In this document: positions 51,462 to 60,500 of the stretch, piece by piece
Layout: every line of letters begins with the position of its first letter
Position numbering within the stretch: position 1 is the first letter of the stretch
Assembly: GCA_016713305.1 (NCBI GenBank)
Contig: JADJPK010000009.1
Location: 186,001 to 250,000 of the forward strand
Direction: 5' to 3'
Source of the DNA: Betaproteobacteria bacterium
GTDB taxonomy: Bacteria; Pseudomonadota; Gammaproteobacteria; Burkholderiales; Ga0077523
DNA length: 64,000 bases
Notes under the pieces: generated by a model
What the model saw: the letters and a program-made list of their open reading frames with translations, nothing else
Databases searched by the model: none
What the model was told of the DNA's origin: nothing
Program-made: the position numbers and the translations under genes

Positions 51462-52703
51462 GTGAAGCTTCGATTCAGCCTGTTTCTTTGGTTCGCCTCG
51501 CTGTGTCTCGATGCCTTTGCGGCCGAGCCCCTTCGTCTCGCCTTCATCAACGGAATCAGCGGAACCTTCGCGATCCAGGGCGACGAACAGTTGAAGTCGC
51601 TGCGCGCGGCGGCCGATCTGGTCAATGCAAGAGGCGGCGTCCTGGGAGGACGGATGCTGGAGATCGTCCCCTTCGACAACAAGAACAACCCGCAGGAATC
51701 CCTGATCATGCTGAATCAGGCGCTGGATCAGGACATCCGCTATGTGCTCACGACCGTGTCCAGCGTCGCGCACGCGTTGAGCGAAGCCATCGCCAAGAAC
51801 AACAGCCGGCGTCCGGACCGCCGGGCCGTCCTGCTGAACTTCAACGCGCTGGATCCTGCGCTGACCGAAGCCAAGTGCAATTTCTGGCACTTCCGCTTCG
51901 AAACGCACGCCGACATGCAACTGAGTGCCCTCACCGACGTGCTCGCGAAGCAGCGGTCCAGTCGCCGCGTCTATCTGATCAATCAGGACTACGCCTACGG
52001 CCAGGCCGTGAGCCGGTCCGCGCGAGAGATGCTCGCGGCCAAGCGCCCGGACATCCAGATCGTCGGCGACGATCTGCATCCGCTGGGCAAGGTGAAGGAC
52101 TTCGCCCCGTACGTGTCGAAGATCCGGGCCTCCGGCGCCGACAGCGTGATCTCGGGCAACTGGGGCAACGATCTGTCGCTGCTCATCAAGGCGAGCAAGG
52201 ACGCCGGACTCGACGCGACGTACTACACGTTGCTCGGCGCGTTCTTCGGATCGCCCGCCGCCATCGGTGCGTCGGGCGCCGACCGCATGAAGACCACGCA
52301 TGGATGGCACATCAACGCCGCCGACGGCACGTGGGAGCCCCGTCTCGTGCAGTCGCGGTCACGGTACACGGCGGTCTCCGACATGGCATACATCCCGGCT
52401 TACCGCGTCATGGACATGCTTGCCGCCGCCGTCACGAAGACCGGCAGCGACGACCCGCTCAAGGTCGCCTATGCGCTGGAAGGCATGGAATACATGGGTC
52501 CGACGGGCCGGTCGTGGATGCGCGCGGACGACCATCAGATGATCGGTCCGATCTACCTGATGAGCTTTGCCAAAGCAGGCAGTCCGGGCGTGAAGCACGA
52601 TGCCGAAGGCACGGGCTACGGCTGGAAGACCGACGCGATCATCGAAGCCAAGGACAACATCCCGCCCGTGAAATGCCAGATGGAACGGCCCGCCAGGCCC
52701 TGA
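51462..52703 (+). CDS. ABC transporter substrate-binding protein (branched-chain amino acid type)
   Basis: 413 aa from GTG 51462 (VKLRFSLFLWFASLCLDAFAAEPLRL, a signal peptide). The Peripla_BP_6 domain contains LRAAADLVNARGGVLGGRMLEIVPFDNKNNPQ, VYLINQDYAYGQAVSR and the C-terminal lobe DMAYIPAYRVMDMLAAAV. It is an orphan here, with no permease or ATPase beside it, so it may serve a distant transporter. The frame is open further upstream, but the signal peptide fixes the start. Confidence 0.9.
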   Translation: MKLRFSLFLWFASLCLDAFAAEPLRLAFINGISGTFAIQGDEQLKSLRAAADLVNARGGVLGGRMLEIVPFDNKNNPQESLIMLNQALDQDIRYVLTTVSSVAHALSEAIAKNNSRRPDRRAVLLNFNALDPALTEAKCNFWHFRFETHADMQLSALTDVLAKQRSSRRVYLINQDYAYGQAVSRSAREMLAAKRPDIQIVGDDLHPLGKVKDFAPYVSKIRASGADSVISGNWGNDLSLLIKASKDAGLDATYYTLLGAFFGSPAAIGASGADRMKTTHGWHINAADGTWEPRLVQSRSRYTAVSDMAYIPAYRVMDMLAAAVTKTGSDDPLKVAYALEGMEYMGPTGRSWMRADDHQMIGPIYLMSFAKAGSPGVKHDAEGTGYGWKTDAIIEAKDNIPPVKCQMERPARP

Positions 52704-52728
52704 CCTCGGGGACCGACCGGCTCGCGAC

Positions 52729-53592
52729 TTACCGCGCGAACCTTCGTGCACCTGCCACGCAGGCCACCACGATCAGCGTGGCGGCCAGCATGAGCGCCGA
52801 CACCTGTTCGTTCAGCAGCGAGGCCGCAAGCGCGAGTCCGAAGAACGGCTGCAGCAACTGCAGTTGCCCGACAGCGGCGATCCCCCCCAGCGAAAGTCCC
52901 CTGTACCAGAAGACGAAGCCGATCAGCATGCTGAACAGCGAGACGTAGCCCAGTCCGATCCACGCGGGCGTATCCACCGCTGCCAGCGAATCCGGCATCC
53001 GGAGCAGCATGAGCGGAATCATCACGGGCATCGCCAGCACGAGGGCCCACGAGATCACCTGCCATCCGCCCAGCTTGCGGGACAGCTGCGCACCTTCCGC
53101 GTAGCCGAGTCCGCACACGACAACGGCCGCCAGCATCAACAGATCGCCGGTGACCGATGCCGACAACCCCTGCGCCAAGGCGAATCCTCCCACCGCCGTG
53201 GCGCCCAAGATCGAGAAGAGCCAGAACGCAGGGCGAGGCCGCTCGCCGGCCCGGAGCACGCCAAAGAGTGCGGTCACCAAGGGCAGCACGCCGATGAACA
53301 CGATGGAGTGCGCAGACGTCACGCGTTGAAGCGCCAGGGCCGTGAGAAGCGGGAAGCCCACCACGACACCCATCGCGACCAGCGCCAACGGCAACAGATC
53401 CTGGCGGTCCGGCCTCGTCCGATGTCCCATCGCCAACAGACCCGCCGCGAGCAGTCCCGCGATGACGGCTCGCGCGGCCGTCAGGAACACCGGTTCGAAG
53501 TCCATCACGGCCACCCGGGTCGCGGGCAACGACCCGCTGAAGATCACCACCCCTGCCAGCCCGCTCAGCCACCCGCTCGTATCCCGCCCCAT
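52729..53592 (-). CDS. EamA/DMT-family exporter
   Basis: 287 aa with about ten hydrophobic spans in two EamA repeats (SGLAGVVIFSGSLPATRVAV... and GYVSLFSMLIGFVFWYRGLSLGGIAAVGQLQLLQPFFGLALAASLLNE, the latter a strong family signature). Probably exports an amino acid or metabolite. It is divergent from the MocR gene, a common regulator-exporter pairing. Confidence 0.93.
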   Translation of the reverse strand: MGRDTSGWLSGLAGVVIFSGSLPATRVAVMDFEPVFLTAARAVIAGLLAAGLLAMGHRTRPDRQDLLPLALVAMGVVVGFPLLTALALQRVTSAHSIVFIGVLPLVTALFGVLRAGERPRPAFWLFSILGATAVGGFALAQGLSASVTGDLLMLAAVVVCGLGYAEGAQLSRKLGGWQVISWALVLAMPVMIPLMLLRMPDSLAAVDTPAWIGLGYVSLFSMLIGFVFWYRGLSLGGIAAVGQLQLLQPFFGLALAASLLNEQVSALMLAATLIVVACVAGARRFAR

Positions 53593-53675
53593 CGCATCCT
53601 CCTGTCGATGGGCATTTATCCGTTTTCTGGCGAGGCACCGCCAGTTACACTCGCGTACGGTTTCATCGAACTGTT
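53593..53675. promoter_or_regulatory. Divergent promoter/operator region of EamA exporter and MocR regulator
   Basis: Only 83 bp separate the two starts. The segment ends in AACTGTTATGGATACAGGACC, which overlaps the first codons of the MocR ORF. A palindrome-like or direct-repeat operator for MocR is expected here, but I cannot define it. If this AT-richer segment is the promoter, the true MocR start may be the ATG at 53697. Confidence 0.35.
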
Positions 53676-55103
53676 ATGGATACAGGACCCATACGGATGG
53701 ATGCTCGCACCAGAAGACCCGGCCGGGAACCCGCGCGGACGGTGGCGGTGATGTCGGCCATCCGCCAGCGCATCGCCACCCGCAATCTCCTGCACGGAGA
53801 CAAGCTGCCGTCCATTCGCGCCCTGGCGGCGTCCATGCAGGTGTCGACGTCGACGGTCGTGGAGGCGTACGAGCGCCTGGTCGCCGAAGGCGCCATCACT
53901 TCCCGCCCCGGCTCCGCCTTCTACGTGGCCGCCAAGCCGACCCCCATGTCGGTCGCCGAGATCGGGCCCCGGCTTGACCGCGCCATCGATCCCTTCTGGG
54001 TATCGCGCCAGTCCCTGGAAACCGGGGATTCCGTGCTGAAGCCGGGTTGCGGATGGTTGCCGGCCTCGTGGCTGCCCCAGGCGTGGTTGCGTCGCGCGTT
54101 GCGAACGCTCGCGCGTGCGGAGGATTCCGCTCTGGCCGACTACGGCACGCCGCTCGGTCTGCCGGGCCTGCGGCAGCTGCTCTCGCGCCGCCTCGCGGAC
54201 CGCGGCATCGGCGTGCCGCCCGATCAGATCATGCTCACAGAGTCGGGCACCCAGGCCATCGATCTGCTGTGCCGTCTGCTCATCGAACCCGGTGACGCGG
54301 TCCTGGTCGACGACCCGTGCTACTTCAATTTCCAGGCACTGCTGCGGGCACACCGAGCGCGGATCGTGGGCGTGCCCTGCACCGCCTCCGGCCCCGACGT
54401 GGAAAAGTTCGCGGCCGCACTCGCCGAGCATCGACCCCTCCTGTACATCACCAATTCAGCCATCCACAACCCCACGGGCGCCACGCTGTCGCCCGTCACT
54501 GCTCACCGGCTGCTCAAGCTCGCGCACGACGCGGACCTCACCATCGTCGAGGACGACATCTTCGCGGATTTCGAGCACGTGCCGTCACCCCGGCTCGCCG
54601 CGCTGGACGGCCTGGAGCGCGTCGTTCACATCGGAAGTTTCTCCAAGACGCTGTCGGCGTCCGCACGCGTCGGCTACATCGCCGCGCGCTCCGACTGGAT
54701 CGAGGGCCTCACGGACCTCAAGATCGCCACCTGTTTCGGCGGCGGCCAGTTCGCCGCGCAGCTCGTGCTGAGCACGCTGCAGGATGGCGGGTATCGCAAG
54801 CACCTGGAAACGCTGCGGCAGCGCCTGTCCCACGCCATGTTCGACGTGAGCCGGCGGCTCGAGAAGCTGGGTATCGTTCCCTGGCTGAGACCGCAGGCCG
54901 GCATGTTCCTCTGGTGCCAGCTTCCCGAAGGCTTCGACGCGGCGGCGCTTTCGCAATCCGCACTCGCGCAGGACATCGTGCTGGCCCCGGGCAACGCGTT
55001 CAGCCTGAGTCAGACGGCCACTCGCTTCCTTCGCTTCAACGTGGCGCAGTGCAACGATGATCGCTTGTTCCGCTTCCTGAGGGATCAGATCGGTTCGCGG
55101 TGA
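53676..55103 (+). CDS. MocR/PdxR-type GntR regulator with aminotransferase domain
   Basis: 475-aa regulator. The N-terminal GntR winged helix reads AIRQRIATRNLLHGDKLPSIRALAASMQVSTSTVVEAYERLVAEGAITSRPGSAFYV. A class I aminotransferase-like domain follows with YGTPLGLPGLRQLLSRRL, ESGTQAIDLL, NSAIHNPTGATLSP, EDDIFADF and the PLP lysine in HIGSFSKTLSASARVGY. Such proteins use bound PLP or an amino acid as effector. It probably controls the divergent EamA gene. ATG 53697 is an alternative start. Confidence 0.93.
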   Translation: MDTGPIRMDARTRRPGREPARTVAVMSAIRQRIATRNLLHGDKLPSIRALAASMQVSTSTVVEAYERLVAEGAITSRPGSAFYVAAKPTPMSVAEIGPRLDRAIDPFWVSRQSLETGDSVLKPGCGWLPASWLPQAWLRRALRTLARAEDSALADYGTPLGLPGLRQLLSRRLADRGIGVPPDQIMLTESGTQAIDLLCRLLIEPGDAVLVDDPCYFNFQALLRAHRARIVGVPCTASGPDVEKFAAALAEHRPLLYITNSAIHNPTGATLSPVTAHRLLKLAHDADLTIVEDDIFADFEHVPSPRLAALDGLERVVHIGSFSKTLSASARVGYIAARSDWIEGLTDLKIATCFGGGQFAAQLVLSTLQDGGYRKHLETLRQRLSHAMFDVSRRLEKLGIVPWLRPQAGMFLWCQLPEGFDAAALSQSALAQDIVLAPGNAFSLSQTATRFLRFNVAQCNDDRLFRFLRDQIGSR

Positions 55104-55223
55104 GAGACGCCGCACCGACAGAACGTATGCTCGTTCCGCGCTGCGATTCCCCAGCTGCATCGCTCCCGCCGGGCAAGCGCACGCCCAGGATTTCGTCGCC
55201 CCTATCCTCCTTCCGGAGCCCGC

Positions 55224-56049
55224 ATGCCTGCCGACTTCTCGTACGACCCCGTGACCGCACTCGACGAAGCGAAGGCCACCGGGGAGGCCGCCGCGATCTT
55301 TGCGGACATCCGCGAGACGATGAGCCTCCCGTTGGTCACGTCCATCTGGCGGGGGCTTGCCGGCATGGACGACAGCCTTCCGCGCGTGTGGGCGGCGACG
55401 AAGCCCCTCTTCCTGTCCGGTTTGCCTGAAGCAGCGCTGACACGCGCGCTGAGCGACGCACTGCTGCCCCGGCCCGAACCTCTCGTCCCCGTCCAGCTTT
55501 CCTGCATCGGCTTGGATGGGGAGGACGTGCAGGCGATCCGCACAATCCTGGCAGCGTACAACCGGTCGAACGGAATGAACCTGATGGCGCTGGCCGCCCT
55601 GATGAGCGCACCAGCACAGACGCGTTCGGCGCCCGCGGCGGCTCCGCCGCCATCGCCGAAGTGGCCTCCGTTGCGACCGCTGGCCGCGAGAGAGGCGATC
55701 GCCGACGACGTCTGGGGAGATGGTGAGGCACGTGAATTCCTTCGGCGCACCGGGCGAGGATTCAGCGGTTGCAACCCTGTGGCGCCATCTCGCGCACTGG
55801 CCCGCGCTCCTTGCGCTGGTCTGCAGCGCGTTCACGCCCCTGCAGTCCCGCGGGGAGATTCAGGCCGCGAGCGCCCGCCTGGCGGGGCTCGCGCTTGCCG
55901 AGGGCGCGCGCATGGCCCACCTTCGTCCCGCCAGGCTCGACTTCCCGCCGCTGGCCGTCGCCACGATCAGGAACTACGTGGAAGACCCCATGCAGGTCTG
56001 CCGGATGGTCGTCCTCGGTCACGCACTGGAGCAGTGGCTCGCGCCCTGA
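55224..56049 (+). CDS. DehI-like (2-haloacid dehalogenase-related) protein, one frameshift
   Basis: The N-terminal half (AIFADIRETMSLPLVTSIWRGLAGMDDSLPRVWAATKPLF) resembles the first repeat of the DehI family. The second half is in the next frame (MVRHVNSFGAPGEDSAVATLWRHLAHWPALLALV ... MVVLGHALEQWLAP, stop 56047-56049) and resembles the second repeat. The break is at about 55695-55705 and the 826-bp span agrees with one extra base. Dehalogenase activity cannot be inferred from this alone; many relatives are uncharacterised. Confidence 0.65.
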
Positions 56050-56130
56050 ACGGGCCGTGGCAACGCCGGCTTTCGCGGGCCACCCCCGGGGGTCGGCTGG
56101 CCGGACCGCTCAGGGATCGCCGCCCGCAAC

Positions 56131-56155
56131 GAAAACGGCCTCCCGAAGGAGGCCG
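56131..56155 (-). terminator. Intrinsic terminator of the acyl-CoA dehydrogenase gene
   Basis: On the minus strand CGGCCTCC-TTCG-GGAGGCCG forms a perfect 8-bp stem with a UUCG-type tetraloop and is followed by TTTTC, 24 bp after the stop codon. Confidence 0.8.
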
Positions 56156-56178
56156 CAGCGCGTGGGATCCTGCGCGGG

Positions 56179-57537
56179 TCAGACGTCCCCGCCCCATTTG
56201 AACGGACCGTACAGACCCTGCGCGATGTCGAGACGGTCGCGCTCCGCTCCGCCCAGCCACATCTGCACGATCTTGTAATCGCGCATGTACTTCTCGATGT
56301 GGCTCTCGTAGGCATAGCCCGCCGAGCCCATGAGCTGCATGCCGCGGTTCGTGACCATCTCGGCCGCATCGCCCGCGAACGAACGCGCAGACGAGAACTT
56401 GGCCTTCATGTGCGCCTCCCACGGGTAACCGTAGACCTCCGGGTGCATGACCTGGTAGGTGCAGCTCAGGTAGTACTGCCGCGAGATCTCGATGGCGCGG
56501 AACATCTCGGCGATCGTGCCGGCGAACAGCGAGCGTTCCCGCATCGGCTTGCCGGCGATCATGCGGTTGTTCGTCCAGTCGAGCACGATCTCCAGCACTG
56601 CTTCGGACAAGCCCGTGAGACGCGCCGCACCCGCGAGCCTCCCGAGCCCGATCACGTAGCCCTTGATGAGCTTGGAGCCCTGGCCGGGCTGGGTATCGAT
56701 GCGGTACCGCTTGGGAATCCGCACATCGTTGAACCAGATGTCCGTATTGGCTTCGGTGAAGCTGAAGCCCATCTTCTGGTACGGCTTGGAGAACGACAGT
56801 CCGGGCGCATCGGGCGGTACGTAGAAGATGCCCACGTTCTCGTCCCCGCCCGCCTTGTCCGTGATGGCGCAGACCCAGTAGCCGAGATGGCCGTTCATGT
56901 ACTCGCTGCGAAAATTCTCGGCCTCGCCCGCCGGACCGGGCCACAGCTTGTGCCCGTTGATCACGTAGTGGTCACCGTCGAGTCTGGCCATCACCTTCAT
57001 GGTCCTGTATTCGAGCGCCGGATCCTCGACGTTGGCCCCGCCCGCCGGCTCCGTGATGGCGAAGCAGGCGGTCCACACTTCGTCCCCGGCGATACGTGGC
57101 GCGAACTCCTCGATGAGATCGTCACGTCCCGCCGCGAGCATCACGGACACCGCCCAATGGAGCTTGCCGACCTTCGTGGCCAACCCGATGTCGGCCCGCG
57201 ACAGTTCCTCGTTGATCATCTGACGGACCACGGGCCGGTAGCCGAGGCCACCGAACCTGGTCGGAAGGATCGCCTTGGTGACGCCGAACTCCACGAGCTT
57301 CGCGTAGAGGCGATGGAGTGTCTGTTTGGCGAGCTTCTCGTCGCGATGCCACCCGCCTTCCAGATCGTGCCGGTACGGCATCAGTTCCCGGTCGACGAAG
57401 GCCCGGAAGTGCTCGGCGATCTCGATCTCTTCGGACGTGCAGAAGGCCAGGTTGTACTTGTGGCGTGGATCGAGCAGCCGGTACCCGCCCAGACCGCTCG
57501 GTTTGGGCTGCTGCATGGCGCCCGCGTGCATGTCCAT
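56179..57537 (-). CDS. Acyl-CoA dehydrogenase family protein
   Basis: 452-aa flavoenzyme. The N-terminal helical domain contains ILPTRFGGLGYRPVVRQMINEELSRADIGLA. The FAD-binding signature region is ACFAITEPAGGANVEDP, followed by GHKLWPGPAGEAENF. The C-terminal domain ends in MQLMGSAGYAYESHIEKYMRDYKIVQMWLGGAERDRLDIAQ. It oxidises an acyl-CoA with electron transfer flavoprotein as acceptor. The substrate chain is unknown. The gene stands alone with its own terminator. Confidence 0.94.
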   Translation of the reverse strand: MDMHAGAMQQPKPSGLGGYRLLDPRHKYNLAFCTSEEIEIAEHFRAFVDRELMPYRHDLEGGWHRDEKLAKQTLHRLYAKLVEFGVTKAILPTRFGGLGYRPVVRQMINEELSRADIGLATKVGKLHWAVSVMLAAGRDDLIEEFAPRIAGDEVWTACFAITEPAGGANVEDPALEYRTMKVMARLDGDHYVINGHKLWPGPAGEAENFRSEYMNGHLGYWVCAITDKAGGDENVGIFYVPPDAPGLSFSKPYQKMGFSFTEANTDIWFNDVRIPKRYRIDTQPGQGSKLIKGYVIGLGRLAGAARLTGLSEAVLEIVLDWTNNRMIAGKPMRERSLFAGTIAEMFRAIEISRQYYLSCTYQVMHPEVYGYPWEAHMKAKFSSARSFAGDAAEMVTNRGMQLMGSAGYAYESHIEKYMRDYKIVQMWLGGAERDRLDIAQGLYGPFKWGGDV

Positions 57538-57587
57538 CTCGCTTTCTCCCTGGTGTTGCGATCGATCGGCAATCGTGCGGGACGATA

Positions 57588-60500
57588 TCAGCGCCGGCGC
57601 CGGCGTACCAGACCCGCCATCATCCCCAGACCCGTGATCAGCAGGCCCCAGGTGCCGGGCTCCGGCACGGCTGCGGTGGCCGTGTAGTCGCTCAGATAGA
57701 CGGCATCCGAGGTGTAATCGATGAGGAACGAGCCACTGCCGTCGGCCGTGAAGACACGGTCGCCGTCGGCAATCCCATCGAACGTGCCCAGCACCGACTC
57801 GGCCGAAATGAACGCGAACGTGCCACTGGCGAGGCCGGCAAAGCTCGACAGAAGCTTCACGTCCAGCGTGCCGTCCAGCGACAGGGCGCCGGTCACACGC
57901 AAGACATCGTATTCAGTGCCCGCGGCCAGACCGGCGATCTCGCTCTCGAGGGCCGCACCGTCCTCGAGGGCGAGATCCCCTTGGATCGTCAGCTCACCGG
58001 GTGAGGCCCCAGGCGCGATTCGTCCACGCGCACGCATGTTCGAGACGCTGATACGGCCGCCTCCACCGATGGCCCCGTCCGACTCCAGTTGCCCCAGCAC
58101 CTGAAGTGAGCTTCCTGCCCCGACGAAGATCTGCCCCGAATTGACCAGGTTGCCCATCGTCGTGAAATTGCGCCCGCCGGTGATCCTGAACGTGCCGCGG
58201 TTGTCCGCCAGACCGTCGATCGGCGCAAACGAGGAGCCTCCACCTTCCATCCAGACACTGCCGCCGTTGACCGTCACGATCGGGGCACCCGCCACCACGA
58301 TGGCGCTGTTCGCCCCGACATGCCACGTGCCACCGGTCAGCATGGAACCCGCGATCTGCGTGACCCCGCCCAGCAACTCCAGCCGGCCGGCCTGCACGTT
58401 CACCACGCCCGTATTGTCGAACGCGTGGCCGGTGATGCGCGTGGTGCCCGCGCCGCTCTTGAGATACGTGCCGCCGTTGACGAAGTTCCCGCCACTGCCG
58501 CCATAGGCGCGATCGATGTCGCTGACTCCGGTCGTCTGGTCCAGCCACAGCCCCGCGTTCTCGATCCGGCTGCCGCCACCTCCCCGGATGGCACCCGCTT
58601 GCCAGTCCACTGTGCCCTCGTTCACCAGCACCCGCCGATCGAGGTCGTGGTTGCCCCCGCCCGCGATCATGAACACCCCGTCGGCGGCCACCCTTGTGAC
58701 ACCCGCGCCGTTCAGGGTGCCCGCGCTCCATCGGTAGCTGCCATGCAGCGTGTGACTGCCTCCGAGCACCCCACCCGCAATGTCGAAAGCCGTCGCGGTC
58801 AGGTGGCCCGTGACGTTGGCCGTTCCAAGGAGCTTCACCGCCCCATCGAGCGTCACCCCGTCCTCGAAGGTGTGGGTCGAATGGATCTCCAGCAGCGCTC
58901 CGGCCGCCGCCTCCATTCGCGATCCCGCCTCGTGCGTCGTGTTCCCCGCCAGCCTCAGAACACCCGCATCGACCTCGAACACCCCGCGGTTACGCAGCGT
59001 GTGCGCGAATGTCGTGATCGCGCCTCCGGTCTTGAGATAGGTGCCGTTGTTCACCCATTCGCCATCGGCGCCTCCGTAGGCCCGGTTGAACTCGGAATTT
59101 CCGGAGACCCGGTCCAACCACTCCCCGTTGTTGACCACGGTCGTGCCACTGCCCCCCCGGATGTTGCCGCCCTCCCACACGACCGTGCCGTCATTCACGA
59201 GCGTACGTCGATCCAGATCGTGATCACCGGCGCCGGCGATCGTGAACAACGCATCCGCGATGACGGTGGTTCCCGCGCCGTTGAGGGTGCCGGTTGTCCA
59301 GAGGTAGTTGCCATGCAGCGTATGGCTGCCGCCGAGCACGCCTCCGGCAAGTTCGAACGCCATCGCCGTCAGATTTCCCTCGACGTTGGCGGTCCCCAGG
59401 ACCTTCACCGGCCCCTCGAGCGTCACCCCGTCCTGGAAGGTGTGGGTGGACCGGATCTCCAGCATCGCCCCTGCGGCCACCTGGATGAGGGAGCCCGTCT
59501 CGTGAACCGTGTTCCCGGACAACCGCAGCACACCGGCCTGCACCTCGATCAGGTTCCGGTTGCTCAGCGAATGGTTGAACGTGGTGATCACCCCGGTGGT
59601 CTTGCGGTACGTGCCGTTGTTCACCCAGCCACCATTGGCGCCGCCATAGGCACGATTGAACTCCGCATTGCCGGCCAGCTGGTCCAGCCACAGACCGTTG
59701 TTCTCGATGCCGGATCCACCACCACCGCGAATGGAGCCACCCTCCCACACGACCGTGCCGTCGTTGACCAGCCGACGCTGATCCATGTCGTGATCGTTTC
59801 CGCCAGTGATCGTGAGCGTCGCGTCGCCGCCGACCGTGGTCGTGCCGGCGCTCTTGAGGCTGCCCGTGGTCCAGCGGAAATCGCCGTGCAGCGCGTGCGT
59901 GCCGTACAGCGTGGATCCGCTGCCGATCTCGAAGTCCGTGGCAAACAGATGGCCGGAGATGCCGGCCCCACCGTACAGCTTCACGGGGCCATCGAGGTGC
60001 ACGCCATCCTGGAACGTGTGATCCGCGCGCAGTTCCAGCAGTGCACCATCGACCACTTCGATCCGCGAGCCCGTCTCGTGGACCGTCGACGACGACAGCC
60101 GCAACACACCGGCCTGCACCTCGATCAGGTTCCGGTTGCTCAGCGAATGGTTGAACGTGGTGATCACCCCGGTGGTCTTGCGGTACGTGCCGTTGTTCAC
60201 CCAGCCACCATTGGCGCCGCCATAGGCACGATTGAACTCCGCATTGCCGGCCAGCTGGTCCAGCCACAGACCGTTGTTCTCGATGCCGGATCCACCACCA
60301 CCGCGAATGGAGCCACCCTCCCACACGACCATGCCGTCGTTGACCAGCCGACGCTGATCCATGTCGTGATCGTTTCCGCCAGTGATCGTGAGCGTCGCGT
60401 CGCCGCCGACCGTGGTCGTGCCGGCGCTCTTGAGGCTGCCCGTGGTCCAGCGGAAATCGCCGTGCAGCGCGTGCGTGCCGTACAGCGTGGATCCGCTGCC

